From assembly GCA_016927475.1 (NCBI GenBank), contig JAFGMO010000093.1, positions 1 through 38,785 of the forward strand: a stretch of 38,785 nt of DNA, in the 5' to 3' direction. The notes beneath the pieces were generated by a model. The model did no database searches, was not told the origin of the DNA, and worked only from the letters and a program-made list of their open reading frames with translations. The position numbers and the translations under genes were made by a program. Below are positions 15,544 through 23,518 of the stretch, in pieces (position 1 is the first letter of the stretch; each line of letters begins with the position of its first letter). This stretch comes from Candidatus Aminicenantota bacterium. Lineage in GTDB: Bacteria; Acidobacteriota; Aminicenantia; Aminicenantales; Aminicenantaceae.

Positions 15544-15627
15544 GATATAAAATGCGACAAGATGAAAGGAAAATCACATTTTATGTTTAAGGACGGTAAA
15601 ATTTTCAAGCTCAAGGATATCAGCTAA
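15544..15627 (+). pseudogene. Possible C-terminal scrap of an NTF2/SnoaL-like protein
   Basis: After the AlkD-like stop, a short frame reads KGKSHFMFKDGKIFKLKDIS and stops. It resembles the closing beta-strands of SnoaL/NTF2-fold proteins. It has no start of its own beyond an internal Met. A short CGGGC/GCCCG hairpin follows at 15662-15676. The identification is tentative. Confidence 0.3.
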
Positions 15628-15758
15628 AAATAAGCATTTTATAGCGAAGACAAGCCTTTGACGGGCCTTCAGCCCGCCAGCAAAACCTCTTGCATCAGCG
15701 CTCGTATATAACACTTAGGGATCAAACAAACCGTGCGAACATCAGGAGTATTACGACC

Positions 15759-16493
15759 ATGCAAAAGACATTGAGTCCCCATTCACCAACAAATGATGTA
15801 AACAAGCGGGTTAGCTGGTGGCGTTGGCTGATCGCAGCATTTCTCATGCTGGTTTTCCCGGCAGTGATTCTCTTCTGTTCTTCAGGACATCTAAATTGGG
15901 GTATGGCTTGGGTTTACATCGGTCTGACGACTTTTTTTGCTATTGGGAGTAGGATTATCATGCTGCAAAAAACCCCGGAACTATTAGCAGAACGCGGTCA
16001 GGCTTTAAACAAAAAAGATACCGAACCATGGGACAAGACAATCATGCCTCTCGTTGCCATTGTCGGCCCAACAGTCATTTTAATCGCTGCCGGGTTGGAC
16101 GAGCGATTCGGGTGGTCACCGGAGCTATCAAAAGCAGTACACATAGCTGCGTTCGTTATTACGGTGCTTGCCTATATCCTGGGTGTATGGTCCACAGTGG
16201 TGAACAAATATTTCTCGGCTGTTGTCCGCATTCAACAAGACCGGGGACAAACCGTTGTCACATCAGGCCCTTACCGGTATGTACGACATCCGGGTTATTC
16301 GGGTGGAATAGTGACTAATTTTACCATACCGCTCTTGCTTGGCTCGCTGTGGGCGCTTGCACCTGGGCTACTCGTAAATGGCCTCATAGTTATCCGTACC
16401 GTACTTGAGGATAATACCCTAAAGGACAAATTAGATGGTTACCGAGACTATGCAAGGCGGGTACGTTATCGTTTGATACCGGGAGTTTGGTGA
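15759..16493 (+). CDS. Isoprenylcysteine carboxyl methyltransferase-like membrane protein
   Basis: A 244-residue membrane methyltransferase, the third in the window. Hydrophobic helices lie near residues 20-42, 50-70, 85-110, 125-145 and 180-205. The SAM-binding signature SGPYRYVRHPGYSGG and the C-terminal EDNTLKDKLDGYRDYARRVRYRLIPGVW region (motif only; key residues E, Y and R) mark the ICMT/PEMT families. The start at 15759 has an AGGAG about ten bases upstream; the frame is open for 23 more codons. It is followed 27 bp later by an attC-like site in the same orientation, so this was probably a one-gene cassette. Confidence 0.8.
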   Translation: MQKTLSPHSPTNDVNKRVSWWRWLIAAFLMLVFPAVILFCSSGHLNWGMAWVYIGLTTFFAIGSRIIMLQKTPELLAERGQALNKKDTEPWDKTIMPLVAIVGPTVILIAAGLDERFGWSPELSKAVHIAAFVITVLAYILGVWSTVVNKYFSAVVRIQQDRGQTVVTSGPYRYVRHPGYSGGIVTNFTIPLLLGSLWALAPGLLVNGLIVIRTVLEDNTLKDKLDGYRDYARRVRYRLIPGVW

Positions 16494-16520
16494 CTGAGGC
16501 GGTTTTTTTCCTGTCATGCC

Positions 16521-16583
16521 GCCTAACATCGGGTTCCAGCCGACGGTGCCCCGTTGCTCTCAGCAACGCGACTGAATCCTACC
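16521..16583 (+). other. Half-decayed integron attC site
   Basis: R'' = GCCTAAC (16521-16527) is followed by ATCGGGTTCCAGCCGAC, a very typical cassette-end sequence. GCGACTGAATCC (about 16569-16580) pairs back with GGGTTCCAGCCG, leaving one unpaired base as in functional sites. The loop holds a GTTGC/GCAAC hairpin. The expected GTTAGGC-like R' is replaced by unrelated bases, so recombination at this site should be lost. Confidence 0.6.
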
Positions 16584-16603
16584 TCAAGCCGGCTTAAGCA
16601 GGT

Positions 16604-17083
16604 TTATTTGAACCTGTCATCCGCTTTTCGTTTGAAAACGGCCTTTGATGCCTTCTCCAGCCAGCCGGTCCGAATATTCGACTGGGCATCGAATTCAGGC
16701 ACATACGGCTTTATATCCAAGAGAGGAGTCCCGTCGAGAATGTCGACATTATGTATGTGGAGCGTGCCGTTTCCGATACCATCAAGCTGAACAACTGACA
16801 GGCCGATGGGATTCGGGCGCTTGGGTGCCCGGGTGGAAAACAGTCCACGCTCTTCGGTATCCATGTAGGGCACAACGTGAAGCCTGTATCCCCGGCTGCG
16901 GTGGAAATAATACAGCAGCACGATATGTGAAAATCCGTCCAAATCCTTCAGTCCCTCACGGAATTCCTCATAAACTTCAACGGTGCCCTTGACGCCCGCT
17001 GCTCCGGCCGGCTGGATGGGCATGCCTTCAGGCTTTTGAAATGGTGAATGAATGATGCCGATCGGCTCAAAAATTATTTTCAT
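16604..17083 (-). CDS. tsaA: TrmO/TsaA-like tRNA (N6-threonylcarbamoyladenosine37-N6) methyltransferase
   Basis: A 159-residue UPF0066-type protein. TrmO N6-methylates t6A at position 37 of certain threonine tRNAs using SAM bound in an unusual beta-barrel. Diagnostic strings are EPIGIIHSPF at the start, DLDGFSHIVLLYYFHRS in the middle and FSTRAPKRPNPIGLSVVQL (about 83-101). The length matches the single-domain form; the E. coli enzyme has an extra C-terminal domain missing here. The stop is only 20 bp from the decayed attC region, and the start is 3 bp from the stop of the upstream GNAT remnant. Confidence 0.85.
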   Translation of the reverse strand: MKIIFEPIGIIHSPFQKPEGMPIQPAGAAGVKGTVEVYEEFREGLKDLDGFSHIVLLYYFHRSRGYRLHVVPYMDTEERGLFSTRAPKRPNPIGLSVVQLDGIGNGTLHIHNVDILDGTPLLDIKPYVPEFDAQSNIRTGWLEKASKAVFKRKADDRFK

Positions 17084-17086
17084 CTT

Positions 17087-17296
17087 TTAATCCAAGGACC
17101 AAAAACCAATAATAACTTTGTCTTTCAGTGAAATGACCATTGTCAAAGAATCTCCTCCTATGGCGACTGCTTTGAATCCTATCCTCTTATACAACCGCAC
17201 AGCCGGGTTGTCCAGCGAAACACTCAGTGAAACAGCATGGTGTTTAGCCTGGGCTTTTGCCAGCAAGATGGAATTTTTTTTCTTGAGCAAAATCAT
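17087..17296 (-). pseudogene. C-terminal GNAT acetyltransferase remnant
   Basis: A 69-codon frame whose central part, HHAVSLSVSLDNPAVRLYKR followed by IGFKAV, is the motif B region of a GNAT fold. The acetyl-CoA loop and all preceding strands are missing, and there is no fitting ribosome site. It is a truncated gene upstream of the TrmO gene. Confidence 0.6.
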
Positions 17297-17326
17297 TTTT
17301 CCTATTGTTTGAATTTTTTTCTTTTA

Positions 17327-17364
17327 AACATTAAACATCAGGTGTATATTGATGTTAATATGTT
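17327..17364. promoter_or_regulatory. 38-bp imperfect palindrome before the small membrane protein gene
   Basis: AACATTAAACATCA (17327-17340) and TGATGTTAATATGTT (17350-17364) are inverted repeats around a 9-base centre, 25 bp upstream of the TTG start at 17390. The size and placement fit a dimeric repressor operator, but a structural role cannot be excluded. Confidence 0.45.
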
Positions 17365-17389
17365 CAAAGACTTATAAGAGGAGGAAAAA

Positions 17390-17716
17390 TTGTCAAAAGC
17401 CATCAAGATATCTGTCGTTTTGATGCTCCTCGTGGCTCTCTTTCGCATCTTCGCAAGTATTCAGATGATTGTGTCAGGAGAAAAAACTCTGGATTCCAAC
17501 GTTTTGTTCATCCTTAATGCCGTCGCTATCATAGGCATAACCCTGGGATCCTTCATGAAGGGAGAAAAATGGGCCTGGTGGACTCTCCTTATCATCGTCA
17601 TGACTCCCCCCATCTACTGCATTATCGCCCATGGATGGCTCGCCTGGAATATCGTGGGATTGGTCATTTCAACTCTTCCTATGGCTATTAGCGCCAAGCC
17701 TGTACTGGCAAAATAA
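17390..17716 (+). CDS. Small four-helix membrane protein, unknown
   Basis: A 108-residue protein with four hydrophobic helices: about 5-27, 38-55, 60-80 and 83-103. The start is TTG, supported by a strong GAGGAGGAAAAA site directly upstream. No family signature is recognised. It stands alone behind a palindromic element. Function unknown. Confidence 0.7.
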   Translation: MSKAIKISVVLMLLVALFRIFASIQMIVSGEKTLDSNVLFILNAVAIIGITLGSFMKGEKWAWWTLLIIVMTPPIYCIIAHGWLAWNIVGLVISTLPMAISAKPVLAK

Positions 17717-17779
17717 ACCGCCTGTTTTTTGCTGTTAAAATCGATACCATAACCACACGGCCGGATCCCGTTTCAATCC

Positions 17780-18568
17780 CTATTCGCTGCGCCATTTGAT
17801 GACCTCTTCGCAGCTGCTTAGATAGGGATCATTGTCCACCAAACCCAGAAAGTTCTCTCTCACCGTACGCTCCATCGTCTCCCGGTTCACATTCCGCACG
17901 GCTGCAAGATGTTCAATCACGTCTTCAAGATCGGCGGGCATACCCTCCAATCCTCCCAGATGGCGGGCGGCGCCGGGGCCGTCGGTTTCCGTAAGCAGGC
18001 GCCCAACCGGAATACGGCGGGCCAGCTCTCTAATTTTTTCTGAGCGTCCTATCTGAACGCCGACGGTAAAATAGGCCCCGGTCTCGATAAATTTCTCCAG
18101 GATATTCATGGGTCCGGAATACCAGTGGACGATCACACGGGGCGGCCGGTATTCCTTAACCGCAGTTAGGACATCGGCCTCAGCTCCTTTAGTATGGACG
18201 TTGACCGCCTTGTTTTGGTCCACCGCCTCTCTGAGAAAAAACTCAAACACTTTTTGCTGCTTGGGATATTGGGATTTATCCTCTATAAAATGGTGGTCGA
18301 GGCCGATTTCGCCGATCATCGGAGTGCGAATCGTTAGTTCCTTCATTTCTACGAGGTCACCCGAAAATTGAGGGGCATTCCAGGGGTGCACCCCGAAGGC
18401 GGGAACAATATAAGCCGTCCTTGATGCAACCTTAACAGCACGCCGGTATGATGGGACATCCATAGCAACGCTCATAGTCAAGATTTTACGTTCGCTGATT
18501 TGGTTTAAGGCCTTCCGCAGTTCGGTACCCCTGTACTCGTCTATATGAGCGTGGCAGTCAATAAGCAT
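17780..18568 (-). CDS. TatD family metal-dependent hydrolase
   Basis: A 262-residue TIM-barrel amidohydrolase of the TatD group, known for metal-dependent DNase or related phosphoesterase activity. Metal ligands are visible in order: HxH in IDCHAHIDE (H6, H8), Glu in GEIGLDHHF, His in NVHTKGAE, His in VIVHWYSG and Asp in TETDGPG. The start at 18568 gives the normal TatD N-terminus; the frame is open for seven more codons. The gene stands alone with a hairpin (18591-18622) just upstream. Confidence 0.85.
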   Translation of the reverse strand: MLIDCHAHIDEYRGTELRKALNQISERKILTMSVAMDVPSYRRAVKVASRTAYIVPAFGVHPWNAPQFSGDLVEMKELTIRTPMIGEIGLDHHFIEDKSQYPKQQKVFEFFLREAVDQNKAVNVHTKGAEADVLTAVKEYRPPRVIVHWYSGPMNILEKFIETGAYFTVGVQIGRSEKIRELARRIPVGRLLTETDGPGAARHLGGLEGMPADLEDVIEHLAAVRNVNRETMERTVRENFLGLVDNDPYLSSCEEVIKWRSE

Positions 18569-18999
18569 TTTGATAAATTTACCTTTCATTCCGGTTCAGC
18601 CGCTGGGGCCGGCTATAACCGGTCGTTACCTACTTCATATCATTTTTTTCCCTCTGTGTCATACCCTGACTCGTTCGGAGTATCCAGCTATCAAGGTAAA
18701 AATTCTTATCTATCTTTCTGGAGCACCCGGATAAGCCTACCAGGATTTAACGATAAACGGAATCAGGAAAAACAAGCCGAATTTTTATTCAGGTAAATAA
18801 TCCAACATTTCAAAAAACATCCCTTCCTTCGAACTCGAATACACAACTTGCAATCTAATGTTGAGACTATTACGATAATACCAACATGATTCGGGGACAT
18901 TTGACAATTTCACATAAAACATGAATCTAAATTAGGAAGTCTTCTATAAAAGCCTGTTTAGTGCACGAAAAATTATACGTTCAAAATAAGGAGGAAAAA
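18569..18999. other. Gene-poor stretch with a GC-rich hairpin
   Basis: About 430 bp between the TatD and ABM genes. CCGGTT...AACCGG with an inner AGCCG/CGGCT pair forms a hairpin at 18591-18622. TTGACA at 18901-18906 could be a -35 box for the ABM gene, but the -10 region is poor. A 45-codon minus-strand frame (about 18793-18930) ends in MLDYLPE and is not recognised. Confidence 0.35.
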
Positions 19000-19314
19000 A
19001 TGAAAAAGATCGCCCTTTTCATCAAATTAAAGACCAAACCGGGAAAACGGGAAGAGGTAAAACATGTGTGGGAGAAATATGTAAAGCCTCATTCTGAGGG
19101 TGAAAAGGCATTAGACATCAGCTGTTATTGTTTTGCCTTAGAGGACGAGGACACCATATGCCTTTTTGAGCTAATCTCTGATCCCTCAGTTGCAACTTCT
19201 ACCATGCAATCAGACTGGTTCGCCAATTATCAGGAAGAACTGAAGCCGCTCGTTGCCAGCCCTCCTGAAATCATCACGGCTGCTCCTATCTGGACAAAAA
19301 TCGCTCCTCTTTGA
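19000..19314 (+). CDS. Antibiotic biosynthesis monooxygenase (ABM) domain protein
   Basis: A 104-residue single-domain protein of the dimeric alpha+beta barrel (ABM/YgiN) superfamily. It shows the typical opening strand IALFIKLKTKPGKREEV, the central CYCFALEDEDTICLFELISD and a C-terminal strand. Members include cofactor-free quinone monooxygenases and many of unknown role; no haem ligand pattern stands out. The start at 19000 is fixed by AAGGAGGAAAAA. It probably acts as a dimer in the cytoplasm. Confidence 0.8.
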   Translation: MKKIALFIKLKTKPGKREEVKHVWEKYVKPHSEGEKALDISCYCFALEDEDTICLFELISDPSVATSTMQSDWFANYQEELKPLVASPPEIITAAPIWTKIAPL

Positions 19315-19519
19315 TATATACCAACAAGCAAGTTGATCTGAAGTGCAAGTGACCGGACACAGACCGACGGTTGGCACACCTCAGAAACTCTCTCTTCGCT
19401 AATATGAACTAATTGGTTGTGTCGGTTATAATGTGTTGAGAGACTCTTTTTAGAGTGCGTACCGGTACATTTTTCTCTGACCGAATGGGATAGGAACGAA
19501 TTAATAGAACGAAGTCACA

Positions 19520-20139
19520 GTGAAAAAAAGCCTTCATATCTCACAAGTAGACACCATTTTTTCCGGCGGAAGTTATCCCATCGAATTCCTTCTCTATTAT
19601 CCGACCAGGCTGAGTTCAAAAATAATTCGATCCGCCTTAATGAAGCTTGCACCGGATTTCTGGCCGGTGTTCGGGATGTATCATGAAGGAGTTATTCATT
19701 ATGATGGATATTCCGAAAGCGAATCCTTTGACGAAACAACGCTTCATCAATCTTTTGACCCGAACGAATCAACGGACTCCTTTTTCATGTCGTTCTTTTC
19801 AAAACGAAAGAAATAGAAAATTCCACTATTCCGGAACTTGCCCTAAAAATAAGGAAATCTATGCCCTCTATTACCAAAGAAAGTTATATCCAATATCTCG
19901 ACCGGCTGGAAACAATCGTCGCCAAGAAGGAGATGCATAAACTCAAACCATACGATCCCGAAACCGGCTGCCTAGTCACGAATCTGTCGAAACTGCCGGT
20001 GAATAGGCTCAATTTCGGAACAGGCGAACCCGACTTTATATTTCCCCTGACGATTGAGAAAAATTCAGCGGCCGTCCTTGCCGATAAAGAACATTTCATT
20101 TTAAGATTGGCTTACACTACCACCCGAAAAAGTCAATAG
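19520..20139 (+). pseudogene. Broken HXXXD-type (BAHD-like) acyltransferase gene
   Basis: Two open pieces in different frames look like the ends of one acyltransferase. 19520-19816 carries the N-terminal part (VDTIFSGGSYPIEFLLYYP, DFWPVFGMYHEGVIHYDGY). 19861-20139 carries the C-terminal part (CLVTNLSKLPVNRLNFGTGE, PLTIEKNSAAVLADKEHF). Such enzymes are about 430 residues. About 250 residues, including the catalytic HxxxD, are missing, and the reading frame shifts between 19740 and 19861. The gene is inactive. Confidence 0.6.
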
Positions 20140-20198
20140 CCTCGGCTTGAAATCCAATTAAAGAAATACTAAGATGTCTCCTATTATTTAAGGATTGA

Positions 20199-20472
20199 TT
20201 GATGGACCCATCAAATAAAGGCGTCCGTCGCAGGGATCCATATATTTTTCGATACGAGGTATTATCCTTGTTGGAAAGCACAAAAATTCAATTCACCGAA
20301 AATGATCGAACGCGGAAAAAAGAATCTTCATACACTACTTTCCGGTTTCACAATACGGGCGCAATGGAAGATCGAAGTTCAAACAATGAATGGAAATCCT
20401 GCAAAATGCGTACAGTTAATTGCCGGCAAAGACGGTTTTGGTAAAAAAATACAACCAAACGATATTTTTTAG
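20199..20472 (+). pseudogene. Unidentified degraded coding remnant
   Basis: Two overlapping short frames look partly coding: 20199 onward (DPYIFRYEVLSLLESTKIQF) and 20302-20472 in another frame (SGFTIRAQWKIEVQTMNGN, then VQLIAGKDGFGKK). They may be one gene split by a frameshift near 20300. No family is recognised. With about 60 bp on each side, it fills the gap between the acyltransferase remnant and the S41 gene. Confidence 0.25.
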
Positions 20473-20538
20473 ACGCAGGTGGCAACCAATGACAACCCTA
20501 TAACGATAACAGCATAAAATGACAGCGAGGTAAGAACG

Positions 20539-21909
20539 ATGTTATCAAAAAAGAAAATCAACAGAAAAAAAATTAAGTCGGTTTTATCCACATCATTTTT
20601 CTTGATCCTCGGATTTACCCCAATTTTTCTTGGGTGCTCCGATAACCAAAACAAAAAATACATCGCTCCCACAGAGACTGTTTCACCAGAAATGATGAAA
20701 GAGGATTTTAAATATGTTGTCGGAAAATTAAAAAGCGTACATCCAAAAACCATAGAAGGTTTTTCGGAAACCCAAAAAAAAATCATTTTAAATATTGAGG
20801 AAAAGATCCGGCAGCCTTTAACAAAGGAAAAATTTTTCTTTTTGGTGAATGAACTATTTCATTCATTCCATGACGCCCATACAACTCAGTGGCTTGTTTT
20901 TTCACAAGGAATCGACCTTCCCCTTGTCTGGCTTAAGGATGGGCTTTATGTAAAAAAGGATACTGATTTGTTGAAACAGGGGGATTTGATCGAGAGTATA
21001 GGCGGACAGAAAGTCTCACAATTATTTCAAAAACTCAACCAGATCCTTTGGACTGAAAATAAACATTTAATAAGATTAGAGGGCACATGGATGCTTATTG
21101 CACGGCCATATCTTCAGCATCTCGGCCTCGTGGAAAACAACGGTGTTGGTGTGACTCTCCAGAGAGGCACCCGGGAAACAACTGTCCGATTGCCTATTAT
21201 CAACCTGCAGCGTCCTGAAAAAGATGACCGGCCCTTCATCACGTATAAGATCGATAAAAAAACAGACTTGGCCGTTTTAACGCTGGATTCATGCCAATTT
21301 AATAGAGAATACCGCAACAAACTGCGCGAGTTTTTCGAAGAGACCAATTCTCAAAAAATAAACAACATTGCTTTAGATTTAAGACGTAATCCGGGGAGAG
21401 ATTCTAGGGTTATCGACCTATTCGTCCGTTACATCGATATCGATCGGGTCAAAGGATACGGATCAAAAGTTCGCTATTCTCAAGATGCGCAGGAAAAGAC
21501 AAAAACAATGAAGTCCGGAGTGGAAGAATTTCCCCGTTCTGAAAAAGACAACAGAAAGATAGGCAATAAAGAATTGTTGTTTTCGGGACGACTGTTTGTT
21601 TTGACATCTCCGAATACTTTCAGTTCTGCCAATATGTTTGCAGCAGTGATTCAGGACAATCATATGGGAACCATTGTCGGCGAACCCACAGGCAATCAAC
21701 CCTCCTGCTACGGTCACCCACTGCCTTTCCAAATGCCACGGACGGGGATTTATTTCAAAATATCCCACAAGCAATTTTTCAGACCGGATTCAACCCATGA
21801 CTCCATAGATGCTGTATATCCCGATGTGGAAGTTTATACTACGATTGAAAATATTATAAACAATAAAGATACCCAAATGGACAGATTGATCGAACTAATC
21901 AAAAAATAA
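20539..21909 (+). CDS. S41 family peptidase lipoprotein
   Basis: A 456-residue exported protease. A lipoprotein signal ends in IFLGC (Cys33). A helical N-terminal domain (about 50-115) and a substrate/PDZ-like part (about 120-190) precede the S41 catalytic core, which has TSPNTFSSANMFAAV near 356-370, with the probable nucleophile Ser362, then IVGEPTGNQPSCYG. The usual catalytic Lys position after the nucleophile is not obvious; many non-Ctp S41 proteins use a different dyad or triad. It is preceded by a GAGG site. It probably trims envelope proteins or peptides. It begins the better-preserved plus-strand region. Confidence 0.85.
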   Translation: MLSKKKINRKKIKSVLSTSFFLILGFTPIFLGCSDNQNKKYIAPTETVSPEMMKEDFKYVVGKLKSVHPKTIEGFSETQKKIILNIEEKIRQPLTKEKFFFLVNELFHSFHDAHTTQWLVFSQGIDLPLVWLKDGLYVKKDTDLLKQGDLIESIGGQKVSQLFQKLNQILWTENKHLIRLEGTWMLIARPYLQHLGLVENNGVGVTLQRGTRETTVRLPIINLQRPEKDDRPFITYKIDKKTDLAVLTLDSCQFNREYRNKLREFFEETNSQKINNIALDLRRNPGRDSRVIDLFVRYIDIDRVKGYGSKVRYSQDAQEKTKTMKSGVEEFPRSEKDNRKIGNKELLFSGRLFVLTSPNTFSSANMFAAVIQDNHMGTIVGEPTGNQPSCYGHPLPFQMPRTGIYFKISHKQFFRPDSTHDSIDAVYPDVEVYTTIENIINNKDTQMDRLIELIKK

Positions 21910-21961
21910 TGACAAAAACAACACTCCACCGCCCGTCCCGTCTTATTCGGGAAATACGCTC

Positions 21962-23434
21962 ATGAAAGTTCTTCTCGTTTATCCCGGCTACATCGTCCGC
22001 GAGCAACCCCTGAATATCCTCTACATCGCAGCCGCCGTCAAAGCGTCCGGACATCAAACACGGATTTTCGAGATCACCCCTTACCGGAAAAGACCTCTCT
22101 GGGGCGACCAGTACGCGGTGATCAAGAATGAATTTCTCAAAGCCGTCCGGGATTTTCAGCCTGACCTGGCCGGTTTTTCGGTGATGTCCGTCAACACCAA
22201 AATTTCCTTCATGCTGGCCACTCTGCTGAAAGAAGAATTCCCCCGGGTTCCCGTTGTTTTCGGGGGCATTCATCCTACCGTGGCCCCTGAAGAGACCATT
22301 CGTGAAAAAAGCGTGGACATCATCTGCCGGGGGGAGGGAGAGGAGACCATTACCGAACTTCTCGAAACCATGGAAGCCGGCGGGGACATCACCGGCATTC
22401 AGGGATTATGGGTCAAAAAAGAGGATAAAATCCACAAAAACCCCCTGCGTCCCCTTATACAAAACATCAATAACTTACCTTTTCCGGACAGGGCCCTTCT
22501 TCGACAATCAAGATTGAATGCCGAGCTTTACGGCGTCAACGTCGTCACTTCCCGCGGATGCCCCTTTCCCTGTTCCTACTGCCAGAACAAATTTCTGATG
22601 GATATCTACAAAGGAAAGGGAGCTTTTGTCCGGTACCGGAACCTTGACAATATTTTTTCGGAACTGGACGAAATCATAAAAACTTTTCATCCAAGCCGCT
22701 TCTCTTTTTCCGACGAGTCCTTCACTCTAAACAAGGACCATCTCCGCGCTTTCTGCAAAGAATACCCGAAGCGGTATTCGATTCCCTTCCTCTGCCAAAC
22801 CAGGCCCGACCTGGTCGATGAAGAATCCCTGAGGCTGCTGCGGAACGCGGGATGTGACTTTATGAATATGGCTATCGAAGCAGGCAATCCCCGGATTCGC
22901 AACCAGATTCTCAAGCGGAATATCTCGACGTCAAAGATCATCGAAGCCTTTCGTCTGGCCCGAAAATTCGGGATCAGGACGGGAAGCTTCAACATGATCG
23001 GCTTACCCGATGAGGATATGGATACCATGTGGGACACCATCAACCTCAACCGGATTCTCCAGCCGGAGAGGATCATGTGCACGATTTTTATGCCGTTTCA
23101 AGGAACGGAACTTGGAGAGCGGTGCCTTGCCGACAATTGGCTGATTTCTCCCATCGATGATTCAGAGGTTTATTATTCCTATGTTTCCATCAAACATCCA
23201 CGTTTTTCAGGCAAAACCCTCTTCGGCTATCAGGGTTTTTTTGACTACTATGTCCGCTTATCTCCAACCTGGTATCCGCTGATCCATGCTTTGCGTTACA
23301 TCTACGAGCTTCTTCCCGTATCGACGCACCATCTTCCCCCCCTCGTTCGGGCCGGAAGAGAATACGTCATCGACCTGGTTTACAGAGCCAAAGGCTATCT
23401 ACCCGGAAAGGGTTTTTTTATGAAAACACGATAG
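21962..23434 (+). CDS. B12-binding domain radical SAM protein
   Basis: A 490-residue protein. Residues about 1-140 form a cobalamin-binding-like Rossmann domain (KVLLVYPGY; VVFGGIHPTVAPEE near 98-111; ICRGEGEETI). The radical SAM domain starts with SRGCPFPCSYC, giving C200, C204 and C207 for the 4Fe-4S cluster. A C-terminal segment of about 100 residues is rich in aromatic residues. Enzymes of this class catalyse methylations, ring contractions or other radical reactions on lipids and natural products. It is followed by an epimerase and a glycosyltransferase on the same strand, so a cell-surface glycan or lipid modification is plausible; that is inference. Confidence 0.88.
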   Translation: MKVLLVYPGYIVREQPLNILYIAAAVKASGHQTRIFEITPYRKRPLWGDQYAVIKNEFLKAVRDFQPDLAGFSVMSVNTKISFMLATLLKEEFPRVPVVFGGIHPTVAPEETIREKSVDIICRGEGEETITELLETMEAGGDITGIQGLWVKKEDKIHKNPLRPLIQNINNLPFPDRALLRQSRLNAELYGVNVVTSRGCPFPCSYCQNKFLMDIYKGKGAFVRYRNLDNIFSELDEIIKTFHPSRFSFSDESFTLNKDHLRAFCKEYPKRYSIPFLCQTRPDLVDEESLRLLRNAGCDFMNMAIEAGNPRIRNQILKRNISTSKIIEAFRLARKFGIRTGSFNMIGLPDEDMDTMWDTINLNRILQPERIMCTIFMPFQGTELGERCLADNWLISPIDDSEVYYSYVSIKHPRFSGKTLFGYQGFFDYYVRLSPTWYPLIHALRYIYELLPVSTHHLPPLVRAGREYVIDLVYRAKGYLPGKGFFMKTR

Positions 23435-23518
23435 GATAATACCCGGTTTTAAGCTATAATCAAAAATGTTTGGAAACTAGGTTTTTTCAAAGCAGGAAAA
23501 ACAAGGAGGCATATAAAA

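Noticed and set aside
18545..18796. 83-codon plus-strand open frame upstream of the ABM gene
   Set aside because: Low-complexity, non-protein-like composition, no ribosome site, and it runs through a hairpin.
1..20500. Calling the accessory region a defence island
   Set aside because: Apart from one toxin-antitoxin pair and CPBP proteases there are no restriction, CBASS, retron, Abi-NTPase or similar genes.
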